From: Ectothiorhodospiraceae bacterium
GTDB lineage: Bacteria > Pseudomonadota > Gammaproteobacteria > Nitrococcales > Aquisalimonadaceae
DNA length: 62,394 nucleotides
Direction: 5' to 3'
NCBI GenBank assembly: GCA_020831885.1
Contig: JAFIFU010000014.1
Span: forward strand, 1 to 62,394
Positions 24,008 through 33,274 of the stretch are shown here, piece by piece. The notes beneath the pieces are model-generated. The model made no database searches. It was not told the origin of the DNA and saw only the letters and a program-made list of their open reading frames with translations. A program made the position numbers and the translations under genes. Position 1 is the stretch's first letter. Every line of letters starts with the position of its first letter.

Positions 24008-26674
24008 TCAATCGGAAAGCGGCATCTCCACGGTGACTGTTTCCGGATCCTCGTCCGGGTGTTGCGACATGCCCAGCTTTTGGGCCAGCCGGAGCATGCC
24101 CCGGTTGCGGGTCAGCACCTGCCCGGTCAGGAACCGTGTTCCTTGGTTTCGTGCGTACGCGATGGCCTTTTCCATCAACAGGCGCCCGAGTCCGGTGCCC
24201 TGCATGTCGGAACGGACAGTGACGGCGAATTCCGCCCGGGTGTTGTCCGCGTCCGTGACCGTACGGACCTCTCCCAGGATCGCGGCATCCCCATCGTGGC
24301 CGTCCTGGGCGATGAATGCCATCTCCCGTTCGTAGTCCACCTGGGTCATGCGCGCCAGTTCGGACCGCTCCAGGGTCTTCACCTCACGGAAAAAGCGTGT
24401 GAACAGATCCTCCGGAGTCAGTTGTGCGAAAAAGCGCTCCAGCAGGGGTTCATCTTCCGGGCGTATGGGTCGGAGCAACACCCACCGGCCGTCCCGCAGT
24501 CGGGCGGTTTGTTCCAGTGAACCCGGGTAGGGACGGATGGCCAGTGTGGGCCGACTGTCCGGATCCGTCAGCCGCATATGCGCGCTGGCCACGGTAACCC
24601 CCTGGTCGTCGGCGAACAGCGGGTTGATGTCCACTTCGGCGATTTCCGGAAAATCCACCACCAGTTGGGAGAGCTTCACCATGGCCAGACAAATGGCGTC
24701 GATGTCGGCGTCCGGCCGGGCGGGGGAGCCCTGCAGGGAATGCCAGGCCCGGGTACGGCCCAGCAGATCCCGCGCAAGGGGCGGATTCAGCGGTGGCAGC
24801 CCCACGGCATGCTCACGGTAGGCCTCCACCGCCCGTCCTCCCTCGCCGATCACGATCACCGGCCCGAACAGCCTGTCCACGGCCACGCCCAGGAACAGTT
24901 GTCGCGCATGGGGGCGCGGTTGCATGCGACGGAGTACGAAACCCTCCACCCGGGCATGGGGACGCTCCCTGCTGGCCCGGTCCTGCATGCGTTCGGCGGC
25001 GGCACGCACGGCCCCGTCGTTGTCCAGGTAGAGGGCGATGCCGCCGATGTCGCGTATGCGGGCCACGTCCGACGAGCACAGTGTCAGCGCGATGGGGTAG
25101 CCCAGCTTGCGACTCAGCGCTGCTGCGGCCTCCGGCGACGAGGCCAGGTGCCAGGCCACCGTGGGGATGCCGTAGGCGCTCAGCACCTGCATGGTGTCCG
25201 GTTCGCTCAGGGCGCCCCGGGGTTTTGCAGCCTGGATCAGCCGCCGTGCCGTTTCCACCTCCGGGCGGGCATCCTCCGGCAATTGGGGAGGCGTCTGCAT
25301 GAGCATGGCGCGGTTTCGGCGGTGGTTGACCAGGTGTGCGAAGGCGCGGATGGCGGCCCCCGGGCTTTCGTAGGCAGCGATCCCGGCGTCGGTGAGGAGA
25401 TCCCGGGCCCGGCCCACGGTTGCGCCCCCCAGCCAGCAAGCCAGCAGACGGCGCTTGCCGGAACGCCCGGCGGCCTCGATCAGTTCCTGGGCGATCTGTT
25501 CGCTGTCCTCAAAGGCGGAGGGTGCATGGATGACCAGGGTCGTATCCACTTCCACCGCTTGTAGCAGCGCCTTCGTGATCCGGCCGTAGCGGGAGGCCTC
25601 CCCCGTGCTTCCCAGATTGATCACGGCCCTGTCCGGGTTCAGTGTGTCCGGGTGGAGCAAGGGTTCCAGCCGCTGAACGGTGTCCTCCGACAATGCCGCC
25701 GGTGCCAGGTCGGCGGCGTGAAGGCAGTCGGCGGCCATCGCCGCGGTGCCGGCGCCGTTGGCCACAATGGCGAGCCGGCCATCACCGGTCTGAAGCCCGC
25801 GATTGAGTGTTTTCACGGCGGCGAACAGTTCCTCCAGTTCGTCCACCTGGAGAATCCCGGCACGTCGCAGCATGGCCTCGAATACGTCGTCCGGATGGAC
25901 CAGGGCGCTGGCATACGTGGCGGGTTCCGGGTCCCGGCCGCGGGCGCGGGGTGTGTGGCCGATCCGGACGGCCACCACCGGCTTGTTCCGGGCGGCCACC
26001 CGTGCCGCGGCCACGAAGTCGCCGCGTTCGGCCAGGGATTCAATGCAGAGCAGAATGGCGCTTGTGCCGAAATCGCCGGCCAGATAGTCCAGCATGTCCG
26101 CGAATCCGATATCCGCGGCCTGACCCAGGGCCACCACATGGGAGAAGCCGATTCCCCTGGGGTGTGCCCAGTCCAGTACCGCCGAAGCCAGCGCCGCCGA
26201 TTGGGTGACAAAGGCCAATCGGCCGGGAAGCGCAGGAACGGCGGCGGCGCTGGCATTCAGCTTGTGTGCCGGCACCAGCACGCCAAGACTGTCCGGACCC
26301 AACAGGCGCAGCCCGTGCCGTTTCGCCGCCTCCCGCAGTTCATGGTGGGGAGTGGCCAGCCCGTCCGGAACGGCCCCCGCGGCGAACACGGCGACCCGCG
26401 TGCCCGCCCCGGCCAGTGCCTGGATGAGGTCCGGGACCGCCTGGTCCCACTGACCGATCACCGCAAGTTCCGGGGAAACCGGAAGATTCGCCACTTCCGG
26501 ATAGGCCAGAACCCCGGCACAGGCCTTTTGCCGGGGGGAGACGGGCATGATCGGCCCCGGAAAACCGCCGGTGAGAAGATTGCGTAGATAGCGTTCACCG
26601 GCGCTGCCGGCGTCCGCGCCGATCACGGCGACACTCTCCGGTTGGAACAGCGCATTGAGATCACGGGATTTCAT
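24008..26674 (-). CDS. Pat-type protein acetyltransferase (NDP-forming acyl-CoA synthetase-like plus GNAT)
   Basis: Large protein (888 residues) with an N-terminal CoA-binding domain, a succinyl-CoA-synthetase-like and ATP-grasp region, and a C-terminal GNAT domain (about 720-888, including QGTGLGRLLMEKAIAYARNQG for acetyl-CoA binding). The architecture is that of Pat/YfiQ, which acetylates lysines of enzymes such as acetyl-CoA synthetase and so throttles acyl-CoA ligases; in this group the synthetase part is usually regulatory. GGAGG before the ATG. Single gene, divergent from the formate dehydrogenase operon. Given several AMP-forming ligases in the window, they are natural candidate targets (inference). 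Confidence 0.9.
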   Translation of the reverse strand: MKSRDLNALFQPESVAVIGADAGSAGERYLRNLLTGGFPGPIMPVSPRQKACAGVLAYPEVANLPVSPELAVIGQWDQAVPDLIQALAGAGTRVAVFAAGAVPDGLATPHHELREAAKRHGLRLLGPDSLGVLVPAHKLNASAAAVPALPGRLAFVTQSAALASAVLDWAHPRGIGFSHVVALGQAADIGFADMLDYLAGDFGTSAILLCIESLAERGDFVAAARVAARNKPVVAVRIGHTPRARGRDPEPATYASALVHPDDVFEAMLRRAGILQVDELEELFAAVKTLNRGLQTGDGRLAIVANGAGTAAMAADCLHAADLAPAALSEDTVQRLEPLLHPDTLNPDRAVINLGSTGEASRYGRITKALLQAVEVDTTLVIHAPSAFEDSEQIAQELIEAAGRSGKRRLLACWLGGATVGRARDLLTDAGIAAYESPGAAIRAFAHLVNHRRNRAMLMQTPPQLPEDARPEVETARRLIQAAKPRGALSEPDTMQVLSAYGIPTVAWHLASSPEAAAALSRKLGYPIALTLCSSDVARIRDIGGIALYLDNDGAVRAAAERMQDRASRERPHARVEGFVLRRMQPRPHARQLFLGVAVDRLFGPVIVIGEGGRAVEAYREHAVGLPPLNPPLARDLLGRTRAWHSLQGSPARPDADIDAICLAMVKLSQLVVDFPEIAEVDINPLFADDQGVTVASAHMRLTDPDSRPTLAIRPYPGSLEQTARLRDGRWVLLRPIRPEDEPLLERFFAQLTPEDLFTRFFREVKTLERSELARMTQVDYEREMAFIAQDGHDGDAAILGEVRTVTDADNTRAEFAVTVRSDMQGTGLGRLLMEKAIAYARNQGTRFLTGQVLTRNRGMLRLAQKLGMSQHPDEDPETVTVEMPLSD

Positions 26675-26741
26675 GCAGCCTCCGGTTGCGCTCGGTTCAA
26701 CACACCATGTAACCGCAGCCGGGCCCGGCTGACCTTGACCT

Positions 26742-26768
26742 GTGACAATGCCGGTGCCTTTCTGTCAC
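26742..26768. promoter_or_regulatory. Wide inverted repeat in the pat-fds divergent region
   Basis: GTGACA (26742-26747) and TGTCAC (26763-26768), a perfect 6-bp inverted repeat separated by 15 nt, about 70 bp before the acetyltransferase start and 120 bp before the formate dehydrogenase start. Half-sites resemble CRP halves, but the spacing is too wide for CRP. Candidate operator only. Confidence 0.3.
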
Positions 26769-26890
26769 GGAACCGGCGGTGTGTTTGGGGGCGGGGGATT
26801 CGGTGGTAACGTGCTCACTTGCCGGGTGGAGATCTGACCGTGCATTTGCATAAGCTGAACAGTGAAGTGCGCAGGGAGGAGTGAGAGCGG

Positions 26891-28510
26891 ATGCGGCTAC
26901 TGAAAGCCATGCTGGCACTGCAGGCGTCCGAGGGGGCGGTGACAGACGCGGCCCTGCGGGACCTTGCACGTCGTGAGGGCGTGCCACTGTATCGCCTGGA
27001 AGGTTTACGCAGCTTCTATCCCGTGTTCCGCAAGCACCCGGGCAAGGCGATGCAGGTGGAGGTGTGCCGGGATCTGGTCTGCTGCATGGCGGCTGACGGC
27101 GATCCGGTGCGGCAGGTGCGGGAAGCGCTGGCTGATCGTGACGATGTGGACGTGCGGGCCGTGTCCTGTCTCGGGCAGTGTGACCGTGCGCCGGCCGCCA
27201 TGGTGGACCACAGGCCCGTGACCGGCCCAGCGGATGGCATCCGGGCCTGCCTCAGCGGCGAACAGATGGCCCCGGAATCCGGAACCTTGCCCAGTGGCCG
27301 CTGGGCCACTGATCCCTACAAAGCCGCCGAACAGTACTACACCACGGTCCATGCGCTGCTCACCGAAAGCGAGCCGGATGCCGTCATCCGCGCGCTCAAG
27401 GATGCCGGTCTGCGGGGGCTGGGCGGTGCCGCTTTTCCCACGGGCATGAAGTGGGACTTCACCCGTCGTGCGCCGGGTGGCGAGAAATACGTGATCTGCA
27501 ACGCCGACGAGAGCGAGCCCGGTACGTTCAAGGACCGCGTGATCCTGGAGGATCTCCCCCACCTGGTGATCGAAGGCATGCTGATCGGCGCCTGGGTGAT
27601 TGGCGCCCGGCGCGGCATTATCTACCTGCGACACGAATACGGTGCTGCGCGCAAGGCGCTGGAGACGGCCATTGCCGAGGCCTACCAGCGCGGAATTCTG
27701 GGTGAAGCCGCCTTCGGCCCCGGCCGGGGTTTCGACCTGGAGGTGTTTGTCTCACCCGGTGGCTACATCATGGGCGAGGAGACCGCGCTGCTGGAGGCGC
27801 TGGAGGACCGGCGGGGCGAGCCCCGCAACAAACCCCCGTTCCCCACCGATGCCGGGCTGCACGGCAAGCCCACCCTGATCAACAACGTGGAAACCTTCGC
27901 CGCGGTCCCGGCCATTTGCGGGCGGGGTGCAGACTGGTGGGCGGCGCAGGGCCTGGGCGACCACAAGGGCCTCAAGTTCGTCAGCGTCTCCGGCGATGTG
28001 GAGCGCCCTGGTGTGCATTGCGTGCCCTGGGGGACCACGGCACGCCAGGTGCTGGAGCTTTGTGGTGGCCTCGTCGGGAGTCAGCCGCTGAAGGCATTTT
28101 CCCCGGGGGGTGCCTCCACCAGTTTCCTGCCGCCGGAGAAGCTGGATACGCCCCTGGATTTCGATGCCATGCAGGGCGCGGGCAGTGCGCTTGGCACCGG
28201 GGCCATGGTGTTCGTGGCCGGACATCGGGATCTGCTGGACGTGACCCTGGCGCAACTGCGGTTCTTCCGCAACGAGAGCTGCGGCAAGTGCGTCCCGTGC
28301 CGGGTGGGGAGTCACAAGGCCGTGGAGATGGTGGAACAGGTGCAGCGTGGTGAACGCGCCGGCCCCGGGATTGCGCTGGAGGCGCTTCACCGCACCCTGG
28401 CCCGTACCTCCATCTGCGGTCTGGGCCAGGTGGCTCTGCTGCCGCTGGTGGAAGCCTTGCGCACATTTCCCGACGAACCATCCCTACAGCCGCTGCGGGG
28501 GGAGGAATGA
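26891..28510 (+). CDS. fdsB: NAD-linked formate dehydrogenase, fused NuoE-NuoF-type subunit
   Basis: Diaphorase part of a soluble NAD-dependent formate dehydrogenase, taking electrons to NAD+. The first ~150 residues are a NuoE/FdsG-like thioredoxin-fold [2Fe-2S] domain (CRDLVCC and SCLGQC ligands); the remainder is NuoF/FdsB-like: GLGGAAFPTGMKW (FMN), NADESEPGTFKDR (NADH), GGYIMGEETALLEALED and the [4Fe-4S] set ESCGKCVPCR ... TSICGLGQ. In most fds operons G and B are separate genes; here they are one 539-residue protein. GGGAGGAG lies upstream of the ATG. Its stop overlaps the next start. Confidence 0.9.
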   Translation: MRLLKAMLALQASEGAVTDAALRDLARREGVPLYRLEGLRSFYPVFRKHPGKAMQVEVCRDLVCCMAADGDPVRQVREALADRDDVDVRAVSCLGQCDRAPAAMVDHRPVTGPADGIRACLSGEQMAPESGTLPSGRWATDPYKAAEQYYTTVHALLTESEPDAVIRALKDAGLRGLGGAAFPTGMKWDFTRRAPGGEKYVICNADESEPGTFKDRVILEDLPHLVIEGMLIGAWVIGARRGIIYLRHEYGAARKALETAIAEAYQRGILGEAAFGPGRGFDLEVFVSPGGYIMGEETALLEALEDRRGEPRNKPPFPTDAGLHGKPTLINNVETFAAVPAICGRGADWWAAQGLGDHKGLKFVSVSGDVERPGVHCVPWGTTARQVLELCGGLVGSQPLKAFSPGGASTSFLPPEKLDTPLDFDAMQGAGSALGTGAMVFVAGHRDLLDVTLAQLRFFRNESCGKCVPCRVGSHKAVEMVEQVQRGERAGPGIALEALHRTLARTSICGLGQVALLPLVEALRTFPDEPSLQPLRGEE

Positions 28511-29181
28511 TGGCGACGGAGCACGTGAGCCTGACCATCGACGGCCGGTCCGTTTCGGTCCCTGCCGGGGCAAGCATCTGGGATGCCGCGGCCCGGCTTG
28601 GCATACACATTCCCGTGTTGTGCCACGATCCGCGCCTGCGACCGGTGGGGGTATGCCGCTTGTGCGTGGTGGATACCGGCGAGCGCACCCTGGCCGCAGC
28701 CTGCGTGCGCCCCTGCCAGGACGGAATGGAGGTGCGGACGGACTCGGAGGAGGTGGAGGCGCATCGCAGGATGCTGCTGGAACTACTGCTGTCGGAACAG
28801 CCGGACCGGAGCGCGCGGGAGGAGACCACCGGTGACGACGCGTTATATGCCCTGGCACGCCGTTACGGTATCCGGGAGATCCTGCTGCCGGACGGGGGCG
28901 AGGGCACGCCCCGCGGCCGGGACGCGAGCTCGCCGGTGATCGACGTGGATCATCAGGCCTGCATTCTGTGCGACCGTTGCGTGCGGGGCTGCGACGAGAT
29001 CCAGCACAACGACGTGATCACACGCACCGGCAAGGGGTACGGCACACGGATTGCCTTCGATCTGGATGTGTCCATGGCCGAGAGCACCTGTGTCTCCTGC
29101 GGCGAGTGCGTGGCGGTCTGTCCCACCGGGGCGCTGACCCACAAGGCCGTGCGCGGGCTGCGCCTGGAGGAGGGGGCATGA
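28507..29181 (+). CDS. Stand-alone NuoG/FdsA-N-type iron-sulfur subunit
   Basis: A 224-residue ferredoxin-like protein matching the N-terminal electron-transfer part of FdsA or NuoG. It has a plant-type [2Fe-2S] domain (CHDPRLRPVGVCRLCVV and a later CVRPC) and two [4Fe-4S] motifs (CILCDRCVRGCDE and CVSCGECVAVCP). The His/Cys cluster that normally follows the first domain is missing: LLLSEQPDRSAREE occupies that spot with no Cys. It should relay electrons between the molybdenum site in the next gene and the diaphorase subunit. Start and stop both overlap neighbours, so stoichiometric coupling is likely. Confidence 0.88.
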   Translation: MMATEHVSLTIDGRSVSVPAGASIWDAAARLGIHIPVLCHDPRLRPVGVCRLCVVDTGERTLAAACVRPCQDGMEVRTDSEEVEAHRRMLLELLLSEQPDRSAREETTGDDALYALARRYGIREILLPDGGEGTPRGRDASSPVIDVDHQACILCDRCVRGCDEIQHNDVITRTGKGYGTRIAFDLDVSMAESTCVSCGECVAVCPTGALTHKAVRGLRLEEGA

Positions 29182-31382
29182 AACGGTTTGCCGATGCCTT
29201 GAGCAGGGCGGCTGCCCAGCCCGTTCGCAGCCGCGCCGTGGATACCCTTTGCCCCTATTGTGGCGTGGGTTGTGCGGTGACCTATGTGGCAGATACGGAG
29301 CGCAACCGCATCCTGTACGCCCGCGGGCGTGACGGGGCGGCCAATGCCGGGCGCCTGTGCGTCAAAGGACGCTACGGATTCGACTACGCGGATCACGCGC
29401 AGCGTCTCACGCACCCCCTGATCCGGCGCGAGAGCGCCTACCCCAAGGGGCAGCTATCGCCCCTGGAGAAACGCCCGGAAAAGCCCGGTGGCCCCGTGGA
29501 TTACGACGATCTGCTGCCGCATTTCCGCGAGGCGAGCTGGGATGAGGCGCTGGACCTGGTGGCCGGCCGGTTCAAGGCGATTCGTGACCGCGATGGCGGC
29601 CAGGCCCTGGCAGGGCTGGGCTCGGCCAAAGGGTCCAATGAAGAAGCCTATCTGTTCCAGAAACTGGTGCGTGCGGTATTCGGCAGCAACAATGTGGACC
29701 ACTGCACCCGGCTCTGCCATGCCTCCTCGGTGGCTGCGCTGGTGGAAGGCATCGGTTCCGGTGCGGTGACTAACATCGTCCGGGATATCGCCCGTGCCGA
29801 CGTGGCTTTCCTGACCGGCTGCAATCCCACCGCGAACCACCCGGTGGCGGCCACGTTCATGAAGGAGGCCGCGCAGGCCGGCACGCGGCTGATCGTGGTC
29901 AACAGCCGCCGCCCCATCATCGCCGAGCATGCGGCGCTGTATCTCCCCATCCGCCCGGGAACCGACGTGGCCCTGCACAATGCCTTGCTGCATGTGCTGA
30001 TTCGTGACGACCTGGTGGATCACGCATTCATCCGGGAGCGTACCGAAGGCTTCGAACAACTGGCCGAGACGGTGAAGGCGTATCCGCCGGAGCGCGCCGC
30101 CCGGCTGTGTGACGTTCCCGCCCAGGACATCGAACGGGCCGCACGCATGATCGGCGACGCGCATGCGGTGCTGTTCTTCTGGGGGATGGGGATCAGTCAG
30201 CACACCCATGGCACCGATAATGCCCGTGGCCTGATCAGCCTGGCCATGATCACCGGCAACGTGGGGCGTCCCGGCACCGGTCTGCATCCGCTGCGTGGCC
30301 AGAACAACGTGCAGGGCGCGTCGGATGCCGGGCTTATCCCGATGTTCTACCCGGACTATCAGCCCGTGGATGACGAAGACGTCCGGCGCCGCTTCGAGCA
30401 GGCATGGGGGGTTCAACTCTCGCCGCAGCCCGGGCTGACCGTCACCGAGATGATCAAGGCCGCGCGTTCGGGGAAGGTGCGCGGCATGTACATTCTGGGC
30501 GAGAACCCCTTCGTCTCCGATCCGGACGTGAACAAGGTGCGGGAAGGGCTGACGAATCTGGAGTTCCTCGCGGTGCAGGACATCTTCCTTACCGAGACGG
30601 CCGAGTTCGCCGACGTGATCCTGCCGGCCAGCAGCTTCATGGAGAAAACCGGCAGCTACACCAACACGGACCGTCGGGTGCAGTTGGGCAGTCCCGTGCT
30701 GGATCTGCCCGGAGAGGCCCGACAGGACTGGGAACTGATCTGCGAGATCGGCAGGCGCATGGGGTTTGCCATGGAGTACGGCAGCGTCGCCCAGGTATTC
30801 GACGAGTTCGCCGCGGCCACGCGTGCTTACGCCACCTTGAGTCATACCGCGCTGGGGGCGCGCGGACGCTGGTATCCCTGTGCGGACCCGGAGCACTCGG
30901 AAGGGGATCCCATCGTGTTCCAGGACAGCTTCCCCTCCGGCAAGGCCCGGCTCGTGCCGGCGCGGTTCCAGCCAGCGGAGGAACAGCCGGATGCGGACTA
31001 TCCTTTCGTGCTCAGCACCGGGCGTGTGTTGGAGCACTGGCACACCGGCACCATGACCCGGCGGTCCCGGGCGTTGGACGCCATCAGCCCGGAAGGTTTC
31101 ATGGAAGTGCATCCGGGGGACGCCCGGTCGCTGGGGTTGCGCGATGGTGATGTGGCCACGGTACGGTCGCGGCGGGGGGAGGTCAGGATCCGGGCGCGGA
31201 TCACCGATGCCGTGCTGCCCGGTACCGTGTTTATCCCCATGCACTTCCGCGAGGCCTGTGCCAACCTGCTCACCGATCCGCGCATCGACCCCGATGGGAA
31301 AATTCCCGGATTCAAGTTCTGCGCGGTGTCGGTTCAGGCCGAAAGGTGCGACGTTGGCGTGGTTTCGGCGCCCCATAGGTGA
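29178..31382 (+). CDS. fdsA: Formate dehydrogenase catalytic (molybdopterin) subunit
   Basis: Oxidises formate to CO2 at a bis-MGD molybdenum or tungsten centre. The 734-residue chain starts directly with the [4Fe-4S] ligands C25, C28, C32 and C61, followed by molybdopterin-binding domains (GSAKGSNEEAYLFQKL, GMGISQHTHGTDN, RPGTGLHPLRGQNNVQGASD) and a C-terminal dinucleotide-binding domain (FVLSTGRVLEHWHTGTMTRR). Active-site cysteine: C180 in HCTRLCHASS, where some relatives have selenocysteine. Size and layout resemble FdhF rather than the ~930-residue FdsA, because the ferredoxin part is the separate upstream gene. No fdhD (fdsC) or fdsD follows. The last 71 bp overlap the convergent DUF3325 gene. 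Confidence 0.92.
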   Translation: MKRFADALSRAAAQPVRSRAVDTLCPYCGVGCAVTYVADTERNRILYARGRDGAANAGRLCVKGRYGFDYADHAQRLTHPLIRRESAYPKGQLSPLEKRPEKPGGPVDYDDLLPHFREASWDEALDLVAGRFKAIRDRDGGQALAGLGSAKGSNEEAYLFQKLVRAVFGSNNVDHCTRLCHASSVAALVEGIGSGAVTNIVRDIARADVAFLTGCNPTANHPVAATFMKEAAQAGTRLIVVNSRRPIIAEHAALYLPIRPGTDVALHNALLHVLIRDDLVDHAFIRERTEGFEQLAETVKAYPPERAARLCDVPAQDIERAARMIGDAHAVLFFWGMGISQHTHGTDNARGLISLAMITGNVGRPGTGLHPLRGQNNVQGASDAGLIPMFYPDYQPVDDEDVRRRFEQAWGVQLSPQPGLTVTEMIKAARSGKVRGMYILGENPFVSDPDVNKVREGLTNLEFLAVQDIFLTETAEFADVILPASSFMEKTGSYTNTDRRVQLGSPVLDLPGEARQDWELICEIGRRMGFAMEYGSVAQVFDEFAAATRAYATLSHTALGARGRWYPCADPEHSEGDPIVFQDSFPSGKARLVPARFQPAEEQPDADYPFVLSTGRVLEHWHTGTMTRRSRALDAISPEGFMEVHPGDARSLGLRDGDVATVRSRRGEVRIRARITDAVLPGTVFIPMHFREACANLLTDPRIDPDGKIPGFKFCAVSVQAERCDVGVVSAPHR

Positions 31383-31647
31383 GCGTGAAAACCACGCACA
31401 GGGCGGCGAGTGTCTGTACGCCGAACCAGGCTGTCAGGCCGGTACCCGGGCCCAGACCGACGGCCAGGAGTGCCGCGGCCAGTGTCAGTGCGAGCCAACC
31501 CAGCGCTTGCAAACCGCGGCGGCGTCCTCGCGACGGGGGAGGCGAGGACGGTCGCAGTTTCCGCCAATGTCGCTGGGCGCTGAGACACAGCGCGAACATG
31601 CCGGTCACGCTGCAGAGCATGGCCGTGAGAAAGCTCAGATCACTCAT
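31312..31647 (-). CDS. DUF3325 family membrane protein
   Basis: Small membrane protein (111 residues) with three hydrophobic helices (LSFLTAMLCSVTGMFALCL; GLQALGWLALTLAAALLAVGLG; WFGVQTLAALCVVFTLTYGA) and a basic C-terminal tail. DUF3325 proteins usually accompany PepSY and DUF3649 proteins in iron/siderophore loci; function unknown. ATG overlaps the PepSY stop (ATGA). Its 3' end runs 71 bp into the oppositely transcribed formate dehydrogenase gene, in a different frame on the other strand. Confidence 0.8.
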   Translation of the reverse strand: MSDLSFLTAMLCSVTGMFALCLSAQRHWRKLRPSSPPPSRGRRRGLQALGWLALTLAAALLAVGLGPGTGLTAWFGVQTLAALCVVFTLTYGAPKPRQRRTFRPEPTPRRT

Positions 31648-33272
31648 GATTCAACCGTCTTGGCCTCCTGCGTCCCGTGGTGGTGCCGGCCATCGCCCGC
31701 CTTTGCCGCACCCGCGGCCAGCGGGGAGGGATCGCGGGACGGATGAAGCCGGTACGCGGCCACGGCCAGCGCCAGGCCCAGACCCAATACCGTGAGATCG
31801 AAACCGGCCAGGGGCCAGTCACCGTTAGGCAGGCTCCGCAGCAGATGGCGTTCAGTGGTCAGTATGTTGAGCAGCGGCAACAGGGCATAGGCTGCCGCGG
31901 CCAGCGTGCACTGTTCGAACCAGGCATGCCGACGGGGCCGCAGCATCGCGTGGACCAGCATCAACAGCCAGGTCAGGAACAGCACATGAAGCTCCCAGTC
32001 GCTGCGGTTGGCCATCTCCAGCGGCAGCAGGCGATTGGCCCAGAAGTAGGCGGCGATGGCCACCAGCAGGCCGGCCACCACCCCGATGTTGAGTCGTTCA
32101 ACCAGTACGATGCCGGTATGGGCACGTCCGTCCCGGGCTTCGATGCGCTGCCGTCGCTTGACGGTCCAGAGAACCAGTCCGGTGGCCACCATGGCGGTGC
32201 CCAGTACGCCGGAGAAGAAATAGAGCCAGCGCAGCAGGGGGCCGGCAAACAGACCTTCATGCAGGCCAAGGAGGATGTCCTGCATGCCCGTTGTCGGCGA
32301 GCGGAACGCCGCGGAGGTCTCCAGCAACTCACCGGTCACCCCGTGGAAGATCAGTTCCTCACCGCGGCGGAGCGGGGTCTGGGCGTGGCTGGCGCGCAAC
32401 AGGATACGGGCCTGGGCGTCGCCTGGATAACGGATGTCCACATGCCGGATGTTGCTAGCGCCCCAGCGGGTCTCCGCCTGGGTGATCAGGGCGCTCAGAT
32501 TGGTCAATGGAGCGGGCTCGCCGCTGGCCTCCACGCGCAGGCCCGAGAACATCTCCGCGCGCAGCGTTCGCTCTGCCTCCGCGCCGGTGCCGTAAAAGGC
32601 CGCCACCATGAGTGGAAAGTAGATGAACCCCATGAACAACAGGCCGGAGTAGGTGATCATCAGATGGAAGGGCAGCGCCAGCACGCTCAGGACATTGTGC
32701 GCGTCAAGCCAGGAACGCTGTCCTTTCCCCGGCCGGAACACGAAGAAGTCCTTGAAGATTTTCTTGTGGACGATAATGCCCGTGATAATGGCGGTGAGCA
32801 TGAACAGGCTCGCCAGGCCCACAATCCAGGCGGACAGGCTGTCGGGCAGATAGTGCAATCGCCAATGCATCTGGTAGAGCTGCTGCCCGCCCGCTGTGTC
32901 CCGCGCCTGCAGGGGATCCCCGGTGATGGCGTCGATGGTCTGCCGGCCACCCCGGGGGCGACCGGCCTGGTTCCCGCCGTCTGCCTGCCAGAGGATGCTG
33001 GTGTAGGGCTGATTGCGGTCCATGGGCAGGGCAATCAGCCAGCGGGCCGCCTCCGGGGCTTCCTCTTCCAGTCGGCGGAGAGCCGTTCGCACGGTGGTTT
33101 GCGCCGGGACGTCGGTCTGCGCCCGGGGAAGTTCGGGCTGCATCCAGCGGTCGATTTCCGTATCGAAGTAGCCGGCGGTACCGGTGACGAACATAAAGTA
33201 CAGCACCCAGCCCAGCAGCAGGCCCATCCAGGTATGGAGCCAGGCCATGGATTGACGGAAACCGTCCTTCAT
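31644..33272 (-). CDS. PepSY-associated TM helix protein (iron-uptake type)
   Basis: Inner-membrane protein of 542 residues. N-terminal helix MAWLHTWMGLLLGWVLYFMFVTGTAGYFDTEI is the standard PepSY_TM signature (HxxxGLxxG), followed by periplasmic PepSY-like regions and further helices (AWIVGLASLFMLTAIITGIIVH; LALPFHLMITYSGLLFMG; WLYFFSGVLGTAMVATGLVLW). Relatives are thought to reduce or process ferric siderophores in the periplasm (FsqB-like), which is an inference here. Two bp from DUF3649 and overlapping DUF3325, so the four genes form one transcript. Confidence 0.87.
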   Translation of the reverse strand: MKDGFRQSMAWLHTWMGLLLGWVLYFMFVTGTAGYFDTEIDRWMQPELPRAQTDVPAQTTVRTALRRLEEEAPEAARWLIALPMDRNQPYTSILWQADGGNQAGRPRGGRQTIDAITGDPLQARDTAGGQQLYQMHWRLHYLPDSLSAWIVGLASLFMLTAIITGIIVHKKIFKDFFVFRPGKGQRSWLDAHNVLSVLALPFHLMITYSGLLFMGFIYFPLMVAAFYGTGAEAERTLRAEMFSGLRVEASGEPAPLTNLSALITQAETRWGASNIRHVDIRYPGDAQARILLRASHAQTPLRRGEELIFHGVTGELLETSAAFRSPTTGMQDILLGLHEGLFAGPLLRWLYFFSGVLGTAMVATGLVLWTVKRRQRIEARDGRAHTGIVLVERLNIGVVAGLLVAIAAYFWANRLLPLEMANRSDWELHVLFLTWLLMLVHAMLRPRRHAWFEQCTLAAAAYALLPLLNILTTERHLLRSLPNGDWPLAGFDLTVLGLGLALAVAAYRLHPSRDPSPLAAGAAKAGDGRHHHGTQEAKTVES

Positions 33273-33274
33273 GA

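Noticed and set aside
26742-26768. CRP site between the acetyltransferase and formate dehydrogenase genes
   Set aside because: Half-sites resemble CRP halves but are 15 nt apart rather than 6; listed only as an unassigned inverted repeat.
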